From Flavobacteriaceae bacterium (GTDB taxonomy: Bacteria > Bacteroidota > Bacteroidia > Flavobacteriales > Flavobacteriaceae), in assembly GCA_018669795.1 (NCBI GenBank), contig JABHSQ010000005.1:1-64000 (forward strand): a stretch of 64,000 bases of DNA. The letters run 5' to 3'. A program made the position numbers and the translations under genes. Each line of letters opens with the position of its first letter. Position 1 is the first letter of the stretch. Positions 49,239-57,369 of the stretch are shown one piece after another. The notes below the pieces were generated by a model. It saw only the letters and a program-made list of their open reading frames with translations, searched no databases and was not told the DNA's origin.

Positions 49239-49772
49239 TTATACGCAGGGGCCATTTTCGCAACAAGGTCCAAATTGACATTCGAAAAATGCTGCTACCA
49301 CATTTACAAATACTACTAAAGTAGCAAGGTATACCACATATTTTTCAAATTTGAGTACTGAGTGATTTAATCCTGGTTTAAATCTATCACCAGAAAATAA
49401 GAATAAAGCAGAACCCAAAATACTTGCCGTAAAAATAAGGGCTCCCCAAGAATATAGATGCATGCCAAAAATAGGTGATCCATATCCGGTACTCTCTCCA
49501 GCTGCCACTGGAGCAATGTGCAGCATTATCTGCCTAACTGAAAACAAAGCACCTATCAGAGCTGATATGATAACTATACTAAAATGATTTGTGTCAAATC
49601 CAAAATATATGTTTAAAGAAAGACCTATTATTACTCCCATCATTGCCATACGCTGTAAAAGGCATAGTGGGCAAGGTTCTTCATGGAGACCAAATTGAAA
49701 ATACAGCGCTGAGACTAAAATAATACAGATTAAAAGTATACAAGCACTATTAAAATACTTTGCAATTTTCAT
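49239..49772 (-). CDS. DsbB-like disulfide bond formation protein
   Basis: A 177-aa membrane protein with four hydrophobic helices and the periplasmic redox pair Cys34-Pro-Leu-Cys37 (EEPCPLCLLQRM), the DsbB motif. The second cysteine pair of E. coli DsbB is not clear; instead the C-terminal tail carries a Cys cluster (FECQFGPCCENGPCV). It likely reoxidises a DsbA-type thiol oxidase using quinone. A small membrane ORF starts just upstream on the same strand, its stop four bases before this start. Confidence 0.85.
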   Translation of the reverse strand: MKIAKYFNSACILLICIILVSALYFQFGLHEEPCPLCLLQRMAMMGVIIGLSLNIYFGFDTNHFSIVIISALIGALFSVRQIMLHIAPVAAGESTGYGSPIFGMHLYSWGALIFTASILGSALFLFSGDRFKPGLNHSVLKFEKYVVYLATLVVFVNVVAAFFECQFGPCCENGPCV

Positions 49773-49776
49773 TTTC

Positions 49777-49929
49777 TTAGAAATTTAAATTTACAGGTGA
49801 AGTGGCGTGATAGAAAAACATGCATAAACTGGCAATTGAAGCCAATGTAAAAAAGAAATATGTCTTATTTTTATCCTTCTTTAGAAGCATAATAAAAGAA
49901 ATTCCATATGTTAGAAAAATTAAACTCAA
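49777..49929 (-). CDS. Possible small membrane protein upstream of the dsbB-like gene (50 aa, TTG start)
   Basis: On the minus strand a TTG at 49929 opens a frame that stops at 49777, four bases before the dsbB-like ATG. The product is hydrophobic with two predicted membrane segments (LSLIFLTYGISFIMLL and YFFFTLASIASLCMFFYH). A -7 type box (TACATTTG, 49954-49947) lies just upstream, giving a start point near 49941. An in-frame TAG lies a little further up and no ATG is available near the start. Coding status is unproven. Confidence 0.35.
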   Translation of the reverse strand: MSLIFLTYGISFIMLLKKDKNKTYFFFTLASIASLCMFFYHATSPVNLNF

Positions 49930-50491
49930 AATAGTTATTGTTTTCTCAAATGTAATGTTTAAAAATTGAATTTGCTAATTAATTTTTTTTAAAAAAAACA
50001 TACTCTTTGAAGGTATCTCCAATTATGCCAATGAAAAATAATATTTAAAAAAAATAAAGTACTTGTTGTTAAAACTATTAATTTTTAATGCCTATAATTC
50101 ATTTTAAAGCACCCTTATGTTTTTCAGTTTTTTTTTTTTTAGATGTTTCCATTTAATACGCTCAATTCCATCGTTAATTGTGAAATTTAATAGGGAATAC
50201 AAATTGGAGCCTATCATAAAATATTATATCTTCCACAAAAAATAAATGTTGGAAACAAAAATAATTTTATGGAGTTAGTTATTTAAAAATCCGTTAGTTA
50301 TTATCAATTAAATAAGTACTTATGGAAGTGTTAAAAGGACATAATATATTTATTTATGTAAAAAATTTACAATGCATACTTCTAAAATAATAGAAATTAA
50401 AACCATAGAAACGAGTTGTAAATCTTGTCCACTATGCCATTTCAAAAGGATCGTTTTAGTTTTAAATCCATTTAAGTTGAATTAATAAATT
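49780..50491. other. Intergenic region between the dsbB-like and pyruvate oxidase genes
   Basis: About 700 AT-rich bases without a long reading frame. It holds the small ORF ahead of dsbB (49777-49929), a T-run near 50130, no clear TAnnTTTG promoter for the following gene, and a 37-codon ORF (50372-50485) directly before it. I see no tRNA, repeat or mobile-element end. Confidence 0.5.
50372..50485 (+). CDS. Possible small cysteine-rich peptide upstream of poxB (37 aa)
   Basis: An ATG opens a 37-aa frame ending six bases before the pyruvate oxidase ATG. The product contains TSCKSCPLCHFKR, which has three cysteines and a CxxCH. There is no signal peptide, so covalent haem attachment is unlikely; a metal-binding or regulatory leader peptide is possible. 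It may be non-coding. It sits where a leader cistron would. Confidence 0.3.
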   Translation: MHTSKIIEIKTIETSCKSCPLCHFKRIVLVLNPFKLN

Positions 50492-52240
50492 ATGAACGTA
50501 GCAGAACAAATATTAAAAATTTTAGAAGAAGTAGGTGTTCAACAAATTTGGGGAGTCACGGGAGATGCTTTAAATTCTTTTACAGACGCATTGCAAAGTG
50601 ATCATGCTAAAATAAAATGGAACGCTGTCCGTCATGAAGAAAATGGTGCTTTTGCAGCTTGTGCAGAAGCACAAATAACTGGAAACCTAGCTGTTTGTGC
50701 AGGTACCGTTGGTCCTGGTACATTACATTTAATAAATGGTATGTACAATGCAAAAAAAGAACGTGTTCCCCTACTAGCCATTAGTGGACAAGTGGCTCGT
50801 GTAAACATGGGCACGAATTACTTTCAGGAAGTAGGTCTTACTAACATTTTTGATGATGTATGTGCTTATCAGGCAGTTATTCGTTCAGCAGAAGAAGCGC
50901 CTAGAGTTGTGTTACGTGCCATACAAATTGCTTTAGAACAAAAGGCGGTTGTACGTGTTGAAGTTCCTGTTGACATTGCAATTCAACTTGCTTCGGGTGA
51001 TCATTTTATACATCCTGTTATCAGGTCGAATGCTATTTTGGTCCCATCTGATATTGATATAGATAATGTTGCCAATATGCTGAATGAGAATAAGAAAATA
51101 ACAATTTTCGCAGGAGCAGGTTGCATTAATTGTAAAGAAGACGTAATTGCTCTTTCTGAAAAATTAAAAGCACCTATAGTACATACGTTTCGCTCTTCAG
51201 ATATTTTCCATAAGGAAGATAAAAACGTGGTAGGTCTTACAGGATTAATTGGAAATCCAAGTGGCTATCATGCGGTTATGCATACTGATGTCTTATTAAT
51301 GCTAGGTACTGATTTCCCTTATAGTAATTTTCTGCCGGATCATTGTAAAATAATTCAAATTGATAAGCGTATCGAAAACATTGGCAATAGAGTTAAAGTT
51401 AATCTAGGTGTGCATGGTGATTGTGGTCCTGCTATTTCAAAATTAATACCTAAAGTGATTAAGAAGGATAACTCAAAATTCTTAAACCATTTAGTTGATA
51501 GTTTTGCAAAGTGGAAAAAACATAAAGAAAAAAATAGTACTCTTGTAAATGATGGTGAACCTTTACATCCACAATTGTTTATTAATGAAATCAACAAAAA
51601 AGCTTCAGAGGAAGCCTGCTTTACCGTTGATGTAGGTGAAAGTGCCATTTGGGTGGCGCATCACTTAACGTTGCATACAAACAGAAGGTTACTGGGTTCA
51701 TTCAATCATGGCTCGATGGGAGTTGGTTTTCCAGCAGCAATGGGTATTCAATCGGTAAGCCCAGAAAAACAAGTTTGGGCAATTGTAGGAGATGGAGCTT
51801 TTGGAATGTGTATGAATGATTTTATTACAGCCGTGCGATACAATTGGCCAATAAAAATTTTGGTCTATAACAATAGTCAATTGGGCTTTGTGAAAATTGA
51901 AGGAGAAGAATCAGGATATGCTTTTACCGATAAGGCATTAAAACTCACGAACCCTAATTTTGCTGAATATGCAAAACTCTGTGGTGGCGATGGTATTCGA
52001 GTAGAACATGCAAAAGATATTCCAGAAGCTATCGAGATGGCTATTGCATCCACTAAGCCTTTTATTATTGACGCAATTACCAATCCTGGAGAACTATCCT
52101 TACCACCTCACATAAGTATAGAAGAAGCTTGGGGGTTTGGAAAATCGAAAGTTAAAGAAATACTGTTAGCTGTAAAAGGAGAACAAGAACAAAAGGAAAA
52201 TTTAATGAATGAATTAAAAGGGTTGCTGCGCAAACTGTAA
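50492..52240 (+). CDS. Pyruvate:quinone oxidoreductase / pyruvate oxidase-like TPP enzyme
   Basis: A 582-aa TPP enzyme of the PoxB/pyruvate oxidase family. The TPP-activating glutamate is in AVRHEENGAFAACAEA, and the cofactor-binding GDGAFGMCMNDF ... NN is near residue 435. The middle domain is typical of the FAD-type group. E. coli PoxB decarboxylates pyruvate to acetate and passes electrons to quinone at the membrane, which would feed the downstream respiratory genes. Acetolactate synthase is less likely in this context. The C-terminus (MNELKGLLRKL) is amphipathic, as in PoxB membrane binding. Confidence 0.85.
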   Translation: MNVAEQILKILEEVGVQQIWGVTGDALNSFTDALQSDHAKIKWNAVRHEENGAFAACAEAQITGNLAVCAGTVGPGTLHLINGMYNAKKERVPLLAISGQVARVNMGTNYFQEVGLTNIFDDVCAYQAVIRSAEEAPRVVLRAIQIALEQKAVVRVEVPVDIAIQLASGDHFIHPVIRSNAILVPSDIDIDNVANMLNENKKITIFAGAGCINCKEDVIALSEKLKAPIVHTFRSSDIFHKEDKNVVGLTGLIGNPSGYHAVMHTDVLLMLGTDFPYSNFLPDHCKIIQIDKRIENIGNRVKVNLGVHGDCGPAISKLIPKVIKKDNSKFLNHLVDSFAKWKKHKEKNSTLVNDGEPLHPQLFINEINKKASEEACFTVDVGESAIWVAHHLTLHTNRRLLGSFNHGSMGVGFPAAMGIQSVSPEKQVWAIVGDGAFGMCMNDFITAVRYNWPIKILVYNNSQLGFVKIEGEESGYAFTDKALKLTNPNFAEYAKLCGGDGIRVEHAKDIPEAIEMAIASTKPFIIDAITNPGELSLPPHISIEEAWGFGKSKVKEILLAVKGEQEQKENLMNELKGLLRKL

Positions 52241-52357
52241 TTCTTTTTTCATTATCTAGTTAGCAATGCTTATTTAAAATAGATTATTTGAGAAAACAGT
52301 ATTGTTATATTTATTATCAGATAAAAGATTTTTGTGTTGCACCATAACGATAATTTT

Positions 52358-52456
52358 ATGGAACAAATTTTCTTTTCTCTTTTTCTAACGTTTAGTACGT
52401 TATTGTTTCTAAAATTATTAAATTTGATAATTATCTGCAGAGCAGAAGAGACTTAA
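52358..52456 (+). CDS. Possible single-helix small protein upstream of coxB (32 aa)
   Basis: ATG-started frame, 32 codons, encoding MEQIFFSLFLTFSTLLFL with a hydrophobic core. It could be a small oxidase-associated peptide, but at this length in AT-rich DNA chance is a serious alternative. Confidence 0.25.
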   Translation: MEQIFFSLFLTFSTLLFLKLLNLIIICRAEET

Positions 52457-52467
52457 ATTATATATGA

Positions 52468-52536
52468 ATGGCTGCAAAAAAGGTTCAGTATAAATCAGAA
52501 TTTAAGGATAAATTGTTCTTGGCTAACCTAAAATAA
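52468..52536 (+). CDS. Possible 22-aa leader peptide before coxB
   Basis: The frame reads MAAKKVQYKSEFKDKLFLAN and stops 15 bases before the coxB GTG. It is basic and hydrophilic, with no recognised family. It could be a leader peptide or chance. Confidence 0.2.
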   Translation: MAAKKVQYKSEFKDKLFLANLK

Positions 52537-52551
52537 ATATTAGATTTATAA

Positions 52552-53478
52552 GTGCCAAACTACTATTTTTTAAAAATAACCGATGTTGATTTAATCGAAG
52601 AATTATTCGTCTACTTTCTTATAGTAGCGAGTATTATTTTTTTATTGGTTGTTTTCTTTACTTTCTTTTTTCTGTTTCGATATGGAGTAAAAAAAAGACC
52701 TAAAAAACCTTCTCAAATAGAGAGTGCTGGACAAGCAGAATCTGTTCTGGCAATAATAGTTACAATCGTTATAGGAGTGTTTGTTTATTTAACCATAGTT
52801 ACTATGGAAAAAGTACAAACAATACCTGAAAACCCCAAACCATTTTTAGAAATAACAGGACATCAATGGTGGTGGGAAGCAAAATATCCAAATAGTGGTG
52901 TTGTAACCTCAAACCAAATTTATATTCCTACCGGTAAAAAAATTCTTTTAAAATTAAACTCAGCAGATGTAATACATAGCTGGTGGGTTCCTGAATTGGG
53001 TAGAAAAATGGATATGATGCCAGGCAGGGATAATTATATGTGGTTTTATGCAGATAAAGAAGGAGAATATTTAGGAACTTGTAGTGAGTTTTGTGGGGTG
53101 CAACACGCTCGCATGAGAATTAGAGTTACCGCTCTAAATCCTGAAGCGTTTGAAGTCTGGGAACAACAACAATTAAGGCCTGTTGCAACTACTAATACTA
53201 AAGATTTCCTAAAAGGGAAACAATTATTTGAAACAAAAACCTGTACCAATTGTCATGCTATTAATGGAACTGATTTTAAAGAAAATATTGGTCCAAATTT
53301 GACTCACTTTGCTAGTCGAAAACGTTTTCTAGCTGATATGAAAGTCAATAATGAAAAAAATTTAAGGGCATGGTTAACAAATCCGCAAGACGTTAAATCG
53401 GGAGCAAAAATGCCAAACTTTATTTTATCGGAATCAGAAGTTGATGCTTTGGTTGCATATTTAAATTATTTAAAATGA
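52552..53478 (+). CDS. coxB: caa3-type cytochrome c oxidase subunit II with fused cytochrome c
   Basis: Two N-terminal helices (about residues 18-45 and 64-85) precede the CuA domain. Its ligands are His142 (VIHSWW), Cys177, Cys181, His185 and Met188 (CSEFCGVQHARM). A C-terminal cytochrome c domain follows, with CTNCH at 231-235 and a Met ligand in KMPNF. This fusion makes it a caa3-type oxidase that takes electrons from another cytochrome c. The start is GTG. It overlaps coxA by four bases. Because the N-terminus (VPNYYFLK) has no signal peptide, the first helix acts as one. Confidence 0.93.
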   Translation: MPNYYFLKITDVDLIEELFVYFLIVASIIFLLVVFFTFFFLFRYGVKKRPKKPSQIESAGQAESVLAIIVTIVIGVFVYLTIVTMEKVQTIPENPKPFLEITGHQWWWEAKYPNSGVVTSNQIYIPTGKKILLKLNSADVIHSWWVPELGRKMDMMPGRDNYMWFYADKEGEYLGTCSEFCGVQHARMRIRVTALNPEAFEVWEQQQLRPVATTNTKDFLKGKQLFETKTCTNCHAINGTDFKENIGPNLTHFASRKRFLADMKVNNEKNLRAWLTNPQDVKSGAKMPNFILSESEVDALVAYLNYLK

Positions 53479-55130
53479 GTTTATTCATAAACATACCAGA
53501 AGATAAAGAGCCATTACCATCCCTAAAAACAGGACGTGGTAAATTATTATGGATTGCTTCTACAGATCATAAGCAGCTGGGTATTATGTATTTATGTTTG
53601 GCGTTATTTTTCTTTGTTATAGGTGGATTAGAAGCCATGGCCATTCGTGCACAATTGGCATTACCAGATAACGATTTGATTTCTCCGGAACTCTATAATC
53701 AAATCTTTACTATGCATGGAACAACCATGATATTTTTGGTTTTAATGCCTGCAATGGTAGGCTTAGCTACCTATCTAATCCCATTAATGATTGGTGCTAA
53801 TGAAATGGCATTTCCACGCCTTAACGCCTTTAGTTTATGGATGACTTGTTTAGGTGGAATGCTGTTATATTTTAGTTTTTTTGCAGGTGGTGCACCAAAT
53901 GCGGGATGGTTTAATTATGCACCTTTGAGTGAAAACAATTACTCTTCGACCAAAGGTGTTGATTATTTTTTGGTGGGCTTAATATTAACTGGGATTGGAA
54001 GTATTGGTGCTGGACTTAATTTTATAACCACCATACTTACTCTAAGATCACCAGATATTAAATTAAACATGCTACCACTATTTGTATGGATGATGTTAGT
54101 TAATGCATTTTTGATGTTAGCGGCATTTCCATTGCTAAATGCAGGATTGTTTATGATGTTAATTGATAGACAGTTTGATGCCCATTTCTTTATTCCTTCT
54201 ACTGGGGGTTCTGCGATTTTATGGCAACACTTTTTTTGGGCATTTGGACATCCTGAAGTTTATATTTTGGCATTACCAGCTTTTGGGATAATTTCAGAAG
54301 TCATTCCTGTCTTTTCAAGAAAACCTATTTATGGTTATAAATTCGTAGCTTCTTCCTCTGTTGCCATTGGACTTTTGTCATATAGCGTATGGGCACATCA
54401 CATGTTTTCGGTTGGTCTTTCAAATGCAGTTAATGGTTTTTTTGCGATAAGTAGTATGCTCATAGGAATACCAACGGGTTTAAAAGTTATTAACTGGATT
54501 GGAACTATGCACAAAGGAAGTATTTCATTATCTATACCAATGTTGTTTGCAATTGCTTTTTTAGTCGATTTTACCTTTGGAGGATTAAGTGGTATTTCTT
54601 TTGCTATTGTACCTATAGATTGGCAGTTAACAGATACCTATTATTTGGTGGCACATTTACACTACGTATTTTTGGGAGGGAGTCTCTTCGGTATTTTTGC
54701 TGGAATTTATTATTGGTTTCCTAAAATAAGTGGTAGAATGCTATCCCCTAAATTGGGCAAATGGCATTTTTGGTTGTTCGTTTTAGGGTTTAATTTAACC
54801 TTCTTTTTACAACATATTTTAGGGATTTTAGGAATGCCAAGGCGTATTTACACCTATCCAGATTTACCGTATTGGAAAGTATTAAATATATTTTCATCTA
54901 TTGGAGCTGTATTTATGTTTATTGGTATGGCTATTTTCTTTTGGAATATTTATAAAACCTTAAAAAAACCAAGAACAGCAGTTGCAAATCCTTGGGATGC
55001 TTGGACCTTGGAATGGTCAACACCTTCTCCTCCAGAACTAAAGAATTTTGATGAAATTCCTCAAGTACACAGCAGAAGACCTCTATGGGATTTAAACAAT
55101 CCTGATAATCCTGATAAAAAACTGAATTGA
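53475..55130 (+). CDS. coxA: Cytochrome c oxidase subunit I (haem-copper, A1 type)
   Basis: Catalytic subunit reducing O2. Low-spin haem ligand His81 (MHGTTM) and the CuB/cross-link segment GHPEVY (His259, Glu261, Tyr263) are present; the proton glutamate in XGHPEV is the A1-type signature. The later LHYVFLGG region (VAHLHYVFLGG) holds the haem a3 and second low-spin His. At the D-channel mouth the usual Asp (GAPDMAFPR) is Glu here (GANEMAFPRLN). The length (551 aa) is normal. It overlaps coxB (ATGA). Confidence 0.96.
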   Translation: MSLFINIPEDKEPLPSLKTGRGKLLWIASTDHKQLGIMYLCLALFFFVIGGLEAMAIRAQLALPDNDLISPELYNQIFTMHGTTMIFLVLMPAMVGLATYLIPLMIGANEMAFPRLNAFSLWMTCLGGMLLYFSFFAGGAPNAGWFNYAPLSENNYSSTKGVDYFLVGLILTGIGSIGAGLNFITTILTLRSPDIKLNMLPLFVWMMLVNAFLMLAAFPLLNAGLFMMLIDRQFDAHFFIPSTGGSAILWQHFFWAFGHPEVYILALPAFGIISEVIPVFSRKPIYGYKFVASSSVAIGLLSYSVWAHHMFSVGLSNAVNGFFAISSMLIGIPTGLKVINWIGTMHKGSISLSIPMLFAIAFLVDFTFGGLSGISFAIVPIDWQLTDTYYLVAHLHYVFLGGSLFGIFAGIYYWFPKISGRMLSPKLGKWHFWLFVLGFNLTFFLQHILGILGMPRRIYTYPDLPYWKVLNIFSSIGAVFMFIGMAIFFWNIYKTLKKPRTAVANPWDAWTLEWSTPSPPELKNFDEIPQVHSRRPLWDLNNPDNPDKKLN

Positions 55131-55684
55131 TGCATAGAGATAAAGGAAAATTATTGATGATATTTTTTATTTTTTCAGAAACGTTCTTTTTTATAGCGCT
55201 TATAATTGCTTATGTCTATTATCGAAATTTCTCGGATGCGACGGATACAGTAGCAAAACATTTAGACGCATTTAGAGCAGGAATTTTTACACTATTTTTA
55301 ATCGCAAGTAGCTTCACCTTATTATTTAGTAAAAAAGCATTGCTGAAAAAAAAATATACCAACTTTAAACTATGGATGGCTTTAACCATTCTATTTGGTG
55401 TTATTTTTATGCTGGGTCAAGTAACTGAATATATCGGTTTGTATCAAAAGCAAATAACATTAGAAAAAGACATATTTGGATCTAGTTTTTTTACACTTAC
55501 TGGCTTCCATGGTTTGCATGTTATTTTAGGAATTATTGCTTTGGGGATTCTTTTTGCGATGTCCTTTGGAAAGTTAAAAAAGGTTGCTTTTTCTGGTATT
55601 AATGGAGTAGATATATACTGGCATTTTGTAGATATTGTTTGGTTATTCGTTTTTTATTTTGTCTATATAACACCATTATTATGA
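55130..55684 (+). CDS. coxC: Cytochrome c oxidase subunit III
   Basis: A 184-aa protein with five helices, the short caa3-type form. The hallmark FHGLHVILGIIALG (TGFHGLHV) and WHFVDIVWLFVFYFVYI are present. I chose the ATG at 55130, which overlaps the coxA stop, over the TTG just before it. It overlaps the next gene by four bases. Confidence 0.94.
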   Translation: MHRDKGKLLMIFFIFSETFFFIALIIAYVYYRNFSDATDTVAKHLDAFRAGIFTLFLIASSFTLLFSKKALLKKKYTNFKLWMALTILFGVIFMLGQVTEYIGLYQKQITLEKDIFGSSFFTLTGFHGLHVILGIIALGILFAMSFGKLKKVAFSGINGVDIYWHFVDIVWLFVFYFVYITPLL

Positions 55685-56535
55685 GCGCAACAGATTATTT
55701 TTCAAACCCTTATAACTGGTCATTTATAGGATTCTTATTTTTAATAGCATTTATACTAACTTATTTATTGCTATTTAAAACGACTAGCATTCAAAAAGTA
55801 TTGTTTTGTACCGCGGTGGTATTGATGTACTTAGTTTTAGGATCTCCTATTTCAAATTTGACCAATTATGGACTTCATAGTATAAGCATGCTGCAGCATA
55901 TTGTACTATTAATGGTTTCACCTATTTTAATAATAAAATCATTACCTTTAAAATCAATCGATAATAAATTTTTCAATAAACTTGGAGTATTTAATCAGCC
56001 AAAAAAATATTTTATACTAATTTGGATTATTGGTGCTTTAGTGATGTGGTTAGGACATTTTTTAAGTGCAGCAATCATGTCTTCTAAATACGGATTAGTT
56101 ATTTGTGGTATCAATATACCCAAAAACAGTTTCCTTTTACAAATACCCGAGGTATCCATTTATACCTTATTATTTTTAGCAGGATTTCTAATGACTTTAC
56201 CAGTATTTCATCCCAATAAAAATAAACGTTTGCACCCAGTTAAAAGTGTCATGTATTTATTTACTGCATGTATTAGTTGCTCTATTTTAGGACTTTATGT
56301 TACATTTATGGCATCTTCAACTTCTATGGCAGAAGCGATTCCAATTTTTGCAAGTTTTAGAAACCCCATGCCGATGTCTGTGAGAACTGATCAAGAAATA
56401 GCAGGATTAATGATGTGGGTTCCTAGTTGTATATTGTATGTTATTTCTTCAGTAGAAATACTTTTTCATTGGTATGATGACAATTCTGCAATAGATGAAA
56501 TACAACAGTTAAAAGCAAGTCTTTCAGATAAATAA
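55681..56535 (+). CDS. ctaG: caa3-type oxidase assembly protein, CtaG family
   Basis: A 284-aa multi-helix protein of the caa3_CtaG group, which helps copper insertion into or assembly of haem-copper oxidases. Features are SISMLQHIVLLMVSPIL, RDxxM-type FRNPMPMS and seven or so hydrophobic segments. The ATG at 55681 overlaps the coxC stop (ATGA); the upstream in-frame codons from 55639 lie inside coxC and are not used. It is distinct from the Cox11-type CtaG of proteobacteria. Confidence 0.85.
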   Translation: MSATDYFSNPYNWSFIGFLFLIAFILTYLLLFKTTSIQKVLFCTAVVLMYLVLGSPISNLTNYGLHSISMLQHIVLLMVSPILIIKSLPLKSIDNKFFNKLGVFNQPKKYFILIWIIGALVMWLGHFLSAAIMSSKYGLVICGINIPKNSFLLQIPEVSIYTLLFLAGFLMTLPVFHPNKNKRLHPVKSVMYLFTACISCSILGLYVTFMASSTSMAEAIPIFASFRNPMPMSVRTDQEIAGLMMWVPSCILYVISSVEILFHWYDDNSAIDEIQQLKASLSDK

Positions 56536-56541
56536 AATATT

Positions 56542-56760
56542 ATGACTGAAAAAAACACCTATAAAGCACAACCAGAAGAACTTCCAAAACCAACCTATTG
56601 GCCATTCTTTTTGGCTTTAGGAGTTGTACTGATATTTTGGGGTATATTAACATCGTGGATTATTACTGGAATTGGATTTATTCTTTTTGGAATAGCTATT
56701 ACAGGATGGATAATGGAGATTTATAAAGAACTATCAAAAAAAGAGAAAGATGAGTTGTGA
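56542..56760 (+). CDS. Small oxidase subunit IV-like membrane protein
   Basis: A 72-aa protein with two hydrophobic stretches (YWPFFLALGVVLIFWGIL and WIITGIGFILFGIAITGWI) and the KPTYWPFFLA pattern of bacterial cytochrome oxidase subunit IV-like proteins. The role is assembly or stability. It overlaps the Rieske gene by 11 bases, so translation is probably coupled. Confidence 0.8.
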   Translation: MTEKNTYKAQPEELPKPTYWPFFLALGVVLIFWGILTSWIITGIGFILFGIAITGWIMEIYKELSKKEKDEL

Positions 56761-57280
56761 TTGCGAAGAACAAAAAACAACTGACTTAAATTTAGAAGCA
56801 GTTAATAGAAGAAGTTTTTTAACGAAGATTACTATTGCAATTGGTGGTTTTATAGGAACAGTTTTGGCTTTTCCTTTAATTACCGCTATGCTAGACCCTG
56901 TAACTAGAAAAAAAGATACTACTTGGCGAAATGTTGGTGGTCTAATTGATTTTGAAGAAGGCAAAACAAAAATGGTGTCTTTTGAAAATGCTTCACCTTA
57001 TAAATGGAGTGGAGAAATAGCGTATTCTGCGGCATATGTCAGAAGAGAAGAAAATAATAAATTAACAGCTTTTTCTGTGAATTGCGCTCATCTAGGATGT
57101 CCTGTGAGATGGGAAGAAAAACCAGAATTATTTATGTGTCCTTGTCATGGAGGTGTCTATTATAAAGACGGTTCAAGAGCAGCTGGACCACCACCAAGAG
57201 GCTTACATACTTATCCAATCCGCATAGTGAATAATCAAGTTGAAATAGAAACTCAAGCAATTCCAATAACTAATATATAA
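56750..57280 (+). CDS. qcrA: Rieske [2Fe-2S] protein of a cytochrome b complex
   Basis: A 176-aa Rieske protein. The cluster ligands are Cys112 and His114 (CAHLGC, with Cys117 forming the disulfide) and Cys130, Cys132, His133 (CPCHGG), so the fold is complete. The N-terminal NRRSFLT followed by a helix (about 26-46) is a twin-arginine-type signal anchor. It takes electrons from quinol and passes them to cytochrome c. It is followed, after 89 bases, by the cytochrome b gene. Confidence 0.93.
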   Translation: MSCDCEEQKTTDLNLEAVNRRSFLTKITIAIGGFIGTVLAFPLITAMLDPVTRKKDTTWRNVGGLIDFEEGKTKMVSFENASPYKWSGEIAYSAAYVRREENNKLTAFSVNCAHLGCPVRWEEKPELFMCPCHGGVYYKDGSRAAGPPPRGLHTYPIRIVNNQVEIETQAIPITNI

Positions 57281-57369
57281 GACTCAAATACCCGATGGCT
57301 ATCCATAAATCAAACGAAATGAACATTTACAACTTACAAATCGGACAATTTATTTAATATTTAATTCTT

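Larger units (their letters stand above)
52241..52551. other. Gap between poxB-like and coxB-like genes, with two small ORFs
   Basis: 311 bases. A 32-codon frame (52358-52456) encodes one hydrophobic helix, and a 22-codon frame (52468-52536) starting MAAKKVQYKSEF ends 15 bases before coxB. Both are on the plus strand. No full promoter consensus is seen, so the oxidase genes may share the poxB transcript. Confidence 0.5.

Noticed and set aside
50426-50437. CPLCH as a cytochrome c haem site
   Set aside because: There is no signal peptide and the frame is only 37 codons, so export and haem attachment are unlikely.
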